Part shown: one piece after another, positions 42,721 to 51,533 of the stretch | Position numbering within the stretch: the stretch's first letter is position 1 | Layout of the letters: the number at the start of each line of letters is the position of its first letter | Assembly (NCBI GenBank): GCA_014896315.1 | Contig: JADBKP010000009.1 | Coordinates: 93,202 to 157,201 of the forward strand | DNA from: Limnochordales bacterium | GTDB lineage: Bacteria > Bacillota > Limnochordia > Limnochordales > DUMU01 | Direction of reading: 5' to 3' | Length of the DNA stretch: 64,000 nucleotides | The notes under the pieces: generated by a model | What the model saw: the letters and a program-made list of their open reading frames with translations, nothing else | What the model was told of the DNA's origin: nothing | The model's database searches: none | Program-made: the position numbers and the translations under genes

Positions 42721-44400
42721 TTACTCCAGGCGTATTTGAATCTGCGTAGCGGCTTGTTGGCTCAGGGAGTCGGCCAAGTCCTCGATGGCTGCCAGTTTCG
42801 CCTCCCGGTGACGTTGGCCAAATTGCTTCCGGTATGCCATGAAGCCGGCGCCGGCGGCTCCTGCCAGGGCAGCAATCGGCCCAAAGAAGAGCAGCGCGGC
42901 AAGTCCGACCGGTAGCGCCCAGTTGGCTACTGGCCCCAGGTCCCTATCCCAATCCCAGGCAGGAATGGTGGAGAGCGAAGAGGAAGTGCCTGACGCCGGC
43001 AGATTACTGTCCGCATGTCCGTCAGCTTCTGCGTGGCCATCCTGCTGCCCGGGGTCTTCCCCTGCGGCTTTAGCCGCCAGGACGCCAGGAGCGTCCTGGC
43101 CGCCCCAGGTCGACAGGCTCTGGATGATCACTTCCTTGATGCCTGCCTCAGCGGCACGGGCCTGCATCACACACCGGCGGCTTATCTCCTGCATCCTTTC
43201 ACTCAGCTCTTGATAGACCGGGGCGAGGTGCTCGGTCAATGTCTGCCGTATGAATAAAGTTAGCTTGTCGTCGGGAATCTCGTCAGCCTTGTCTTTGAGC
43301 TGGCGGACCAAATGGTAACAAGTGGCTTCTACTTGATTTCGATATGCACTGGTTGCTATCCTCCATTCCCGTTCCAGGTCCGAGTTTATTTGATCCATGG
43401 TTTCCTTAATTCGGTCCAGCCGTACCTGGATCTCCTTGGCCTTTTGCACGAACTCGTTACTCTTGCTGGTGACAGCTTGCATCCGTACTTTGAGAGCCCG
43501 CCGAACTATTTCCGCCCGTTCCAGACCGATCGAGATGGCAGACTCAAGGGCTGCTCGCCCTTTTTCATTCATAAGAAAACGGTCCAGAGCCCGCTCGAAG
43601 GCGGGCAAGCCGCTGGCATCCAATCGGGCAGAGTCACCGGTTCGGCGGGCTTCCAAAGCTTGTCGGGCCGAGATGGGGTATACCGGGGGATGGCCCAGCA
43701 TGGTTTCTTGTTCGAGGACATGGTAAAGATAGGCCCGCGACTCCTCCACTTCCTCTGGTGACCAGCGGTCAACTTTTGTCTGAACGAACATCAGCTTGCG
43801 TGGTTGAGCGACCACATCCTTCAGGAAAAGAAGTTCGGAGCGGTCTATCGGCGGGTCGACAGTAAACACAAATATAATAGCGTTGGCGCGAGGCAGGAAA
43901 TCGTAGACAAACTCAGTATGGTTTTGATGTATGCTGCCAACGCCGGGAGTATCCGCGATGACAACTCCGTCTTTTAAATAGCGCGACGGGTAGGTAATAG
44001 TCAGGCTCTCAACCTGCTTCTCGTTGCCGGGGTTCAGACGCTCAGAGCAATATTGGCTTATGTTTTCAAAGTCGATACTTTCTTCGCGGCCATTGGCAAA
44101 TCTGACCAGCGCTGCTTTTTCTTCTCCATGGCGGATGTAGGTAACGACGCTGGTCACAGGAATGACGCCAGTAGGTAGCACCTCTTCACCCAACAGGCTG
44201 TTTATAAACGTGGACTTGCCTCGCTTTACGATTCCGCAGACTGCCAGGTTGAATTGGTTTTGTTCCAAGCGTTCGATTGCGGCATTGACTACACTTATGA
44301 TCCTATCGCCACCGGGCAGTTGTAGGCGAGCCACAGCGCGATTGAGCCGCTGAAGAGTTGAGATAACTTCGGCTTTTTGCTTTCTATAATAAGTGATCAC
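42721..44400 (-). CDS. Dynamin-like GTPase, second of a pair
   Basis: 559 residues from GTG 44400, with AAGGGGG upstream. GTPase motifs: P-loop GIVKRGKST at residues 56-64, switch Thr in PVTSVVTYI, DTPGVGS, and TKVD for guanine binding. A helical stalk follows, then a hydrophobic hairpin (NWALPVGLAALLFFGPIAALAGAAGAGFMAYRK, about residues 500-535) able to enter a membrane. The start overlaps the stop of the upstream dynamin gene by GTGA, so the two are translationally coupled and likely hetero-oligomerise, as paired bacterial dynamins do. Its C-terminus seems cut by a stop codon. Confidence 0.85.
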   Translation of the reverse strand: MITYYRKQKAEVISTLQRLNRAVARLQLPGGDRIISVVNAAIERLEQNQFNLAVCGIVKRGKSTFINSLLGEEVLPTGVIPVTSVVTYIRHGEEKAALVRFANGREESIDFENISQYCSERLNPGNEKQVESLTITYPSRYLKDGVVIADTPGVGSIHQNHTEFVYDFLPRANAIIFVFTVDPPIDRSELLFLKDVVAQPRKLMFVQTKVDRWSPEEVEESRAYLYHVLEQETMLGHPPVYPISARQALEARRTGDSARLDASGLPAFERALDRFLMNEKGRAALESAISIGLERAEIVRRALKVRMQAVTSKSNEFVQKAKEIQVRLDRIKETMDQINSDLEREWRIATSAYRNQVEATCYHLVRQLKDKADEIPDDKLTLFIRQTLTEHLAPVYQELSERMQEISRRCVMQARAAEAGIKEVIIQSLSTWGGQDAPGVLAAKAAGEDPGQQDGHAEADGHADSNLPASGTSSSLSTIPAWDWDRDLGPVANWALPVGLAALLFFGPIAALAGAAGAGFMAYRKQFGQRHREAKLAAIEDLADSLSQQAATQIQIRLE

Positions 44401-46211
44401 GTCGTGATTCCCCCTTGGGTTGAAACGAGCAATTCGTTTATTAAGGCTTGCGCTGCGTTCAAGGCAGAGTCTAATTGGGAGCTTTTGCATATCCAGTACT
44501 CTTGTGTCCGTTTGAGATTTACTTGGGCTGCCTGAACTCTTGCAGCCGTTTGGGTTTCAGCCGTTAGGACAGGAGCGACAGCGTTAGCCGCCTGGCTCTT
44601 GATGGATGCTATGTATTCCGCAACTAGCTGCACGGCATCATTGTGTATGTTGGTTAGAGTGGGTTGAAGTCGAGCGCCGACTATATCGACGACCTCACCT
44701 CGCCAGTCTCGTTCCTGGCTTGCCAACGAATTCCCTATGATAGCTCCAGCGATTGCTCCCAATGGTCCCAATAGGACCATACCAATGAGCCCTCCCCAGA
44801 ATGCTCCTGAAGCTCCACTGGTATGGGTTGGAACTATGATAGGGGGTTCCGATGCAAACTTGTATCTTCCCTTCAGGTCGGGAATCGTCACGGGCGGCAA
44901 CTTCACCTCGCAGGGGAAATCTTCTAATAGTGGCTGAGCGTCGGCCTGCAAGCTCGCAGCCAGCCGGTAGTAGAAGTCATTTACGCACGTGTCAAGCAGA
45001 TGGCTTACGTGCGCGATGAGGCGTTGACTGTTGAACCAGTTCTCCCGGGAGAGCCAGGTCGTAAGGGATCCCAATATGTCGCCCGCCAGTTTGTTACACT
45101 CGGCTGGCAACGTCTGCGCTCGGGCCCTTTCAAACAAGTCAAGTCGGCTGTCAAGTACTGCAAGCATTGACCTGTACCTGTCTGCATCCCAGGCCACTTG
45201 CTCATGCTTGGCCATGTTGGCTGCGAGTGCCGCGCGACAACGGTTCAGCTCCGCCTGCTGACAGGCGGCGAGCGTGGCACGCATCTTCCTGCCAGCCCGT
45301 TGTAAATCCAATTCGAGCTTGTGCGCCCGCAGTTTCGCTCGCTGCAAGATCACTTCCTCTTTGATCCAGTTCACGACCTGCCGAGCAGCCAACGAGTTTT
45401 CACCAGCCTGCCGCGGCTCGCTTTCCGCCGTTGGCTGGCAGCTGATCGCCACGACTTGGGGCGGGGTGCCGGCCTCCCCCAGCCACTGTCCCAGTGTGAC
45501 TGTCACGTAATGCTTTACTTGCTGCAATTCGTCGGTGTCGACCATATCTGCTTTGCTGAGGACAACGAGGATACGAGGAACCACCGTTGCCAGCTGCACC
45601 ACTGCCCGCCGGTCCGCCTCGGTTAATGGCGACGTTACCGTGATGAAGTAGATGCAGGCATCGGCGTCTTCTATGTACCTCCAGGTGGCCGCATCGTATT
45701 GCTCATCTGCCGCCTCAAGTCCGGGGGTGTCGACGAGTACGAGACCGTGGGGCCACTCTGGATTGTCGGTATAGACGCGTCTTACCGGGGGAGCGGGAGA
45801 TGACCCTGCTTCCTCTGCCAGGAGCTCTGAGTATCGGGCTTGGAGAACGTCGCTTGGCCAATCCCTGTTGCGGGCAAATCGGGTGCTGATTTCTGTCCAG
45901 GCCTGCCGCACATAGCACATCAGTTCGTGCGAACGGGGACCGACACCTCGAATTTCGGTGAAAGAGTCAGTCGTGGGCTGGGGACCCACGGCCTGGATGT
46001 CTTGGCCCAAGAGTGTATTGACAAATGTACTCTTTCCCGCACTGAAATGGCCGACGACCGGAACGATGATTTCATCGCGCTGGTATCGGCGTTCAGCCTT
46101 CGCGAGCAGTTGCATAGCTTCCTGGTCCGATAAAGAACTGGCAAGTGCTATGAGCTCCTGGAATGATCGACCGAGGCGTCGGCTAGCGGCCGAATGCCTC
46201 TCATCCCTCAT
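44397..46211 (-). CDS. Dynamin-like GTPase, first of a pair
   Basis: 604 residues from ATG 46211. GTPase motifs: P-loop GHFSAGKST at residues 54-62, switch Thr in PTTDSFTEI, LVDTPGLEAADEQ, and SKADM. Long helical stretches surround a glycine-zipper membrane segment (GAFWGGLIGMVLLGPLGAIAGAIIGNS, about residues 467-493). Bacterial dynamins remodel or protect membranes, and some pairs act against phage (LeoA/LeoBC or DynA type, family knowledge). Its location beside the CRISPR array supports a defence role, which is inference. Confidence 0.85.
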   Translation of the reverse strand: MRDERHSAASRRLGRSFQELIALASSLSDQEAMQLLAKAERRYQRDEIIVPVVGHFSAGKSTFVNTLLGQDIQAVGPQPTTDSFTEIRGVGPRSHELMCYVRQAWTEISTRFARNRDWPSDVLQARYSELLAEEAGSSPAPPVRRVYTDNPEWPHGLVLVDTPGLEAADEQYDAATWRYIEDADACIYFITVTSPLTEADRRAVVQLATVVPRILVVLSKADMVDTDELQQVKHYVTVTLGQWLGEAGTPPQVVAISCQPTAESEPRQAGENSLAARQVVNWIKEEVILQRAKLRAHKLELDLQRAGRKMRATLAACQQAELNRCRAALAANMAKHEQVAWDADRYRSMLAVLDSRLDLFERARAQTLPAECNKLAGDILGSLTTWLSRENWFNSQRLIAHVSHLLDTCVNDFYYRLAASLQADAQPLLEDFPCEVKLPPVTIPDLKGRYKFASEPPIIVPTHTSGASGAFWGGLIGMVLLGPLGAIAGAIIGNSLASQERDWRGEVVDIVGARLQPTLTNIHNDAVQLVAEYIASIKSQAANAVAPVLTAETQTAARVQAAQVNLKRTQEYWICKSSQLDSALNAAQALINELLVSTQGGITT

Positions 46212-46246
46212 GCGACTACTTGGGACCTCCCTAGTTGCGGTGTGCG

Positions 46247-46674
46247 TTACCTGCGATATCGCCGGAATCGCATCCAGTTGTCGTGCCGGCGCGAATCAGA
46301 ACTGTTACTCAGCACCGAGATTGCTATTCCGGCTACACCGGCCAAAGCGGGGAGTATCCGGGCCCAGGTGGCGATGGGGAAGAGCGATGCGGACAGTGCC
46401 CCGAGGGAGACCAACAAGACCACTGGTTCTCCAGAAGTGAGAAAATCATTCAGATTCCGATCGCGGCCTGAGGACGCGGAGTACCGCCGTGCTGCGATGG
46501 GCTGGCGCTCCGAGCTATCTCGGAAGGTGGAGTTATCCGTTACGCGGAAATTCGGTCGGCCTTTCCCAGCGAGTCGAGCAGTGAATCGAGATGGGCGTTG
46601 ATTTCGGTCCATTGTGAGGATACATCCTCATTGTCTGCACCTTGCTTTGCACTATGTACATCCGTGTCACCCAT
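46247..46674 (-). pseudogene. Small membrane protein upstream of the dynamin pair, frameshifted
   Basis: From ATG 46674 (GGAGGT 6 nt upstream) the frame reads MGDTDVHSAKQGADNEDVSS through LLDSLGKADRIS and stops at 46540. The neighbouring frame continues FRVTDNSTFRDSSERQPIA to two membrane helices (VVLLVSLGALSASLFPI and LPALAGVAGIAISVL) and ends RRHDNWMRFRRYRR at 46247. Adding one T to the T3 run at about 46550 gives one protein of about 142 residues. It would be the first gene of the dynamin operon, 35 bp before the next ATG. The family is unknown to me. Confidence 0.5.
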
Positions 46675-46857
46675 GTGCGTACCTCCCTTGCCGATTACTC
46701 AAAGGTGCTACGGGGACGAAAGCACCTGATGCCATCATATCTTGCAGCCGTCGCGGTTCTCGGTTAGCAAGATTGTCGCTCGGGCCTGAGAGTGATTTGT
46801 CGCCGCGGCATGCCCGGACCATCATAGAAACGTAATTGGCCTCCAGACGCAGGGGGT

Positions 46858-47807
46858 GTGGGTGAGGTGTTCATTCAGAACCTTGGAGTTTTGTCCACCG
46901 ATTCGTTGCTTACGCTGGCTGCCACCCTGACAGAGGTTACTGCTGCCTCGCTAGTAGAACTTCAAACAAAGGCTTGGATGTCGCGTACACCTATAGACCG
47001 GGGCCGGGGAAAAGGGTCGGTCGACGCTTTGCTGCACCATAGAATTGCCCGTACGCGGGAAGAGTTTAGCCGGCGCCAATTGCCGGACGATACATTGAGG
47101 TGGATGATCCGTCAACAACTTGCTGCTCGAGCCGACAAGGTGCGGGCAAGGAGTTTGACGCCTTATGTACGTTGCGCGCCCTGGCACAGATGGAAGACAC
47201 GGAACTTGCGCGGGCGGTTCTTGGCCGTATCGCTCCTCTCTATGGGATTCGGATCACGCCCGTCACATCGATCGACTGGTTGGAGCAGGAGATCTTCCGG
47301 CGGTTTATCCGGGAGCTTGGCGAGCGCGTAGAAGAGGAGTTACGGACTGCGGAGCAAGATCCGGTGAGGCTGGAACATATCGAGGCGGAAATCGAACGCA
47401 GGCTGCAGGCCCTCTCACGAGGGGAAAGGGAGACGCTCCAGCGTGACCTGGGGTTGACGCGGCTGACCGGCAAGGAGCTCCGGACTTTTGCGGCCCGGGG
47501 AGGGTTGACCACCGCGGCGCTGGCGGGGGCTGCCTCGACCGGAATGGGAATTTACCTGGCGACGACTACCATCACCCATGCGCTCGCCACAACCCTCTTG
47601 GGGGTGACTCTGCCCTTTGCGGCCTACACAGCGTTAACTAGTGCCCTCTCCCTGCTCCTATCTCCCGTGGGCGCGCTGGTCCTGGTGGGGGCGGGCGGAC
47701 TTATCCAATGGAGGAAGCTTCGCAGGGCGGTAGACCAGCGCGTGCTCCTGTATGCCTTTGTGACGCTCATCCAGGGCGGGTTCGATTCAGACAGTGCTGC
47801 TTGCTAA
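46858..47807 (+). pseudogene. YaaW/DUF3944-like membrane protein, frameshifted
   Basis: The first frame (46858 to about 47145) encodes helical GEVFIQNLGVLSTDSLLTLAA and MIRQQLAARADKVR. The second frame continues KEFDALCTLRALAQMEDTE to 47807. One extra G in the G3 run near 47146 joins them into about 316 residues. The C-terminal part has LSRGERETLQRDLGLTRLTGKELRTFAARGG followed by glycine-rich membrane helices (TTAALAGAASTGMGIYLATT and LLSPVGALVLVGAGGLIQWRKL), an architecture like YaaW-type DUF3944 proteins. It lies between the dynamin pair and the WYL operon; its function is unknown. Confidence 0.5.
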
Positions 47808-47933
47808 GTCGCAGGTACGGAGCAAGGTAGGAGTGATGGCAGGGGATAGCTGGGATTGCGAGAATATCTTTCCTGGCAAGCACGGAAGTGCTGGTGTTGA
47901 GCTTGCAGTGGCAGGGAGGAAACCCACAGGAGT

Positions 47934-50732
47934 ATGCCGCCGAGGGATAAGGCGAAATACGAGGAATTCTTACGGCTCTGGGAACGCAGAGACGAGTTGG
48001 GGCTAGTGAGCGCCGTGGATTTTGCCCGCGTGCTGGAGATCCATCTCCGGACCGCGCAACGCTGGGTTAAAGCGATGCGTGACCGGATGGCCCAGGCTAG
48101 CACAAACGATGGAAATGACCCGCAGCCGCCGGCAGGGGAAGCGGGGGAAGCGGGGGAAGCGGAACTGCCGCCTCGCGTTAATCGACAGGAGATTGACGAA
48201 GAGACACCGGGGGAGAAGTACACCTTTTCCCCGGCGACCCCCAGGCGTATTGCGCTGCTAAAGGTTTTGTACGACGCCAGCGGGGGCAGATTGGATAATC
48301 CCGCCTGTCTCAGCCGGGCAGAGTTGGTGCGCAGGATTTGGGAAGAAGGGCTGACGGGTGACGGTGCTCCCTCCGAAGACGCGATATGGCGGGATCTCGA
48401 TGCCTTGCGCAAGGAGGGGCTGGTTGAGAGGGTAAGCAGGGGTGGGCGGGCCCGCAGTGAGGATACCTACAGGTTGAATCCGGCTGCCTTTCTCCAGTTG
48501 CCGGCGGACCTGGCACTGGAAGCAGCCAGCCTGGCGCGGGAGCTTGAACCGATGGCACCGCTCTCGCCCTTTCCTGAGACGGTTCGCGAGGCGCTGCTGC
48601 TCCTCGCCTCCCCGGCGACCTGCGCCGGTCGATGGTCGTCCGGGCGGCGGATCCAAGGGTCAGTCCGTCCCCGTCGCCGATTGATCAAGGGACGGGTGGC
48701 TTGGGAAAGGGAACTCACCCAGCGCTACGTAGAGGAACTGGAGGCGGCCGCCCGGACCGGTCAGCAGATCGCTGTGGAGTACGAGCCGCCGGGCGGTGGG
48801 GTCGGTGAATGGATCGGCGATCCGCTGGGCGTCGTGTATTACTGGGTCCTGGACGCCTGGTACGTATGCGTGCGGCTGGTCGCCTGGCCGGAGTCTGCTG
48901 CTATCCCGCCCCTGACGGAATGGGGAAGGCTTGCGCTGTTGCGTCTCGATAGAATGATCAGCTTTCGTCCGACCGGCGAAAGGTTTACGTATCCTGCCGG
49001 TTTCTCGCTCTCTGATTACCTGGCAGTTCCCTGGGGGGTTGAACTTGGTGAACCTTTTGCCGTAACGGTCCGCTTCGAGGATACCTTTGACGTGCTGACG
49101 CGAGTGCGCCAGGAGACGGCACACCGGAAGGCACGACGCCTTACGCCGATCCCCGGAGGCCTGATCTACCAGGATGTGATTGCCGGTCCCGGGGAGTTCC
49201 TGCGCTGGCTGCGGGGGTTTGGTTCGTCGGCAGAGGTTCTTGCTCCGGACTGGTTGCGAGAGCGGGCGCGGGAGGGTGCCGAACGCCTAGCCCGACTCTA
49301 CGAGGTACTGCCCCCCGCGGGAGCAGAGCCCAATGGGGAAGCTGCCGGTTGCCCTGCCCGTGTGACCGCTCCTGAGCCGGATATTGAGCCTGCGGTGAAG
49401 GCAGCTACCAGGTCTGGAACGGAGTCATTCGCGGCCGTCGCAGCCTCGACGGACGATGAGCCGGGAGTTGTGCCGCACAGCCCTCCACATACGGGCAATG
49501 GGAAAGGGCAGTCCCTGCATGGTGGTGAACCGGGCCGCAAAGCTACCCACATGGATGGTGACCAGCCAGCAGCACGCGTGCGGGGCGGCCAGATCCGGAA
49601 CGCCCTTGAGCTCTTGTCTCTGCTGGCCACGGAAGGCGGGATCACCGAAGGCGAGTTGCTGCAGCGTTTGCACCTGTCGCCGCGTGCTTTCCGCGATCTT
49701 ATGCAGGAGCTGATTGTTCTGGGGGCCCCGGTCTACTCCCCGGACGAGAGCGAGGATGAGGATGCTCTGGACGTGCTGGCCGGAGGGGAGTTCGTGGCGG
49801 CACGCCGCTGGGCGCTGCAGACCGACCGGGCATGGTTGCCGCCTCCGCGACTCACCTCCCTGCAAGTCCTGGCCGTGCGGGAGCTTGCCCGCTACCTGCC
49901 TCCGTCGTCGCAGGCCAGGCACCGGCGGGTGCTGGAAGCTTTGGAAAGCCTGCTTTCCACATCAAGTGAATGCGAAACCATTCGTGAGACGGACACAGGG
50001 GAGGATGAGACCGGGACCTCAGCCGCCGCTTGCGGACGTTTCCGGGTCATCAAGGGCGTGCTGGATTTCTACCCCGATGAAGAGACCAAGCGCCGCGTGG
50101 AGCTTCTGGAAAGAGCAGCCGGTGAAGCTCGCCAGGTGCAGGTGCTGTATATGCCGCGTGATGGGCGCGAACCTGTTGCCCTGGTGCTGGAACCACTCGG
50201 GGTGGTCTTCGAAACCAGCCGTTTCCTCTGGTACGCGGTGGCGCGTCGCGCCGGCTCACGCGGCCGCATCTCCTTCTTCCGCGTGGACCGCATTCACCGG
50301 TGCGAACTGCGGGCGGAACAGTTTCACTACCCTTCCGACTTCTCTTTGGAGAGCTACCTGGCGTCGGCGTGGGGAGTTGAAGTGGGAGCGCAGCCCGTGC
50401 CGGTCGTGGTTCGCTTCTGGGATGAGGTAAACGTTCTGGACAAGGTGAGGCAGCAGATGCGGTGGCGGCCGCAAGCTCGCCTGGTCAAGGAGGACCGGCC
50501 TGCTGCTGAACGGCCTTGGGGAAAGGCAGAATCGTATCTTTACCATGACATGGTAAGCGGCCTTAATTCGTTCCGACGGTGGCTGCGATCTTTCGGAAGC
50601 TCGGCCGAGGTGCTGGTTCCTCTTGAACTCCGGCAGGCGATGGCCGAAGGAGCGGCTAGACTCATCGCCTTGTACTGCCCGGATGCGGTTCATACGCGGA
50701 AAGGGGATGAGCACCCTGTTGCAGGAGAGTGA
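47934..50732 (+). CDS. Tandem WYL-domain transcriptional regulator (932 aa)
   Basis: Two complete regulator units in one chain. Unit 1 (residues about 1-465) has an N-terminal helix-turn-helix (FARVLEIHLRTAQRWVKAM), a winged helix (RIALLKVLYDASGG, AIWRDLDALRKEGLVERVSRGG), a WYL domain (QIAVEYEPPGGG, GVVYYWVLDAWYVCVRLV, LLRLDRMISFRPTGERF) and a WYL C-terminal extension. A disordered linker (about 465-545) precedes unit 2 (HTH QIRNALELLSLLATEGG; WYL VQVLYMPRDGRE, GVVFETSRFLWYAVARRAG, FFRVDRIHRCEL). WYL proteins often regulate CRISPR and other defence loci by binding nucleic-acid ligands. The ATG has AGGAG upstream. The next gene starts inside its 3' end. Confidence 0.85.
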   Translation: MPPRDKAKYEEFLRLWERRDELGLVSAVDFARVLEIHLRTAQRWVKAMRDRMAQASTNDGNDPQPPAGEAGEAGEAELPPRVNRQEIDEETPGEKYTFSPATPRRIALLKVLYDASGGRLDNPACLSRAELVRRIWEEGLTGDGAPSEDAIWRDLDALRKEGLVERVSRGGRARSEDTYRLNPAAFLQLPADLALEAASLARELEPMAPLSPFPETVREALLLLASPATCAGRWSSGRRIQGSVRPRRRLIKGRVAWERELTQRYVEELEAAARTGQQIAVEYEPPGGGVGEWIGDPLGVVYYWVLDAWYVCVRLVAWPESAAIPPLTEWGRLALLRLDRMISFRPTGERFTYPAGFSLSDYLAVPWGVELGEPFAVTVRFEDTFDVLTRVRQETAHRKARRLTPIPGGLIYQDVIAGPGEFLRWLRGFGSSAEVLAPDWLRERAREGAERLARLYEVLPPAGAEPNGEAAGCPARVTAPEPDIEPAVKAATRSGTESFAAVAASTDDEPGVVPHSPPHTGNGKGQSLHGGEPGRKATHMDGDQPAARVRGGQIRNALELLSLLATEGGITEGELLQRLHLSPRAFRDLMQELIVLGAPVYSPDESEDEDALDVLAGGEFVAARRWALQTDRAWLPPPRLTSLQVLAVRELARYLPPSSQARHRRVLEALESLLSTSSECETIRETDTGEDETGTSAAACGRFRVIKGVLDFYPDEETKRRVELLERAAGEARQVQVLYMPRDGREPVALVLEPLGVVFETSRFLWYAVARRAGSRGRISFFRVDRIHRCELRAEQFHYPSDFSLESYLASAWGVEVGAQPVPVVVRFWDEVNVLDKVRQQMRWRPQARLVKEDRPAAERPWGKAESYLYHDMVSGLNSFRRWLRSFGSSAEVLVPLELRQAMAEGAARLIALYCPDAVHTRKGDEHPVAGE

Positions 50733-51489
50733 CCGGCGCTCTGCTGGTGGCGGCCGGCACTGCGTCTTTGACTGGCAACGTGTAATCAGGGATGAAGCCC
50801 GGCGGATGCAGATAGCCGACCGCCTCTACCGCTACCACGACCGTTCGTGGGCCAGCATTCCTTTTGAACGGCTCCCGCTCGACCTTCAGCTTTTCGCAGC
50901 GGGTGAACGATCAAAAGCGACGGCTGGCGAATCGGTGGCAATGCCACGCGGGCTGAGAGGTACGTGGGAGAGGCTGGCCCGCGATCTTGATCTGGCAGGT
51001 ACGGCAACTCTGGCTCTACCAGTGGGGATGTGGGCGTTCGGAAGCGGTCTGGCACTTCCGGATGCCGACATCGAGTTGCTCGGTATCGGGAACCATCGTT
51101 TCTTTGCCTTTCACAGCGGCCTCCTGATCTGGGTTATGAAGCTGCTCTACGGGCGTTATTTGCAAGCCTGCTCGAGCGCCGCAAGAGCCGCTGAGAGCAG
51201 GACGACGGGGTGGAGGCGGAAGGCCGCGGGAATCGGACTGGGGGCAGCGGCCCTGGGTGTCGGGTTCCATCTGGCTATCGACGTGCTCCAACCCAAGTCG
51301 ATCATCTTTCCGTTTTTCGGATCACTTGTGGATGGGACGCTGATTGATGATGGCCTCTGGTTACTGGGCAACGCCCTCTGGTGCTTTCGCATCGCCCGTG
51401 ATCTCTTCGTTTTGACTTTTGGGGATGACCTGCAGACTGTGGCCGCGTGGGTCAAGCGCCAATTCGTGCAGCCCTTTTTTGAGTCGTGA
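50707..51489 (+). CDS. Membrane-bound metal-dependent hydrolase-like protein (DUF457/YdjM type)
   Basis: 260 residues from ATG 50707, overlapping the WYL gene by 26 bp. After a soluble helical N-terminal third come hydrophobic segments with LPDADIELLGIGNHRFFAFHSGLLIW and GVGFHLAIDVLQPKSIIFPFFG. The D-x-D, H-R-x-x-x-H-S and H-x-x-x-D set is the metal-ligand pattern of the DUF457 membrane hydrolases (family knowledge; match judged by eye). It may be the membrane partner or effector of this operon. Ribosome site: AAGGGG directly before the ATG, so coupling to upstream translation is likely. Confidence 0.6.
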   Translation: MSTLLQESDRRSAGGGRHCVFDWQRVIRDEARRMQIADRLYRYHDRSWASIPFERLPLDLQLFAAGERSKATAGESVAMPRGLRGTWERLARDLDLAGTATLALPVGMWAFGSGLALPDADIELLGIGNHRFFAFHSGLLIWVMKLLYGRYLQACSSAARAAESRTTGWRRKAAGIGLGAAALGVGFHLAIDVLQPKSIIFPFFGSLVDGTLIDDGLWLLGNALWCFRIARDLFVLTFGDDLQTVAAWVKRQFVQPFFES

Positions 51490-51533
51490 GAGCGAATGAT
51501 TGTGAATCCAGAAAGATAAGAGGTGGAGTGACG

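Noticed and set aside
51486..51533. Upstream GTG start for the CARF-HEPN-CARF gene
   Set aside because: It overlaps the end of the preceding gene without a ribosome site, while TTG 51534 has a well-placed GAGGTGG.
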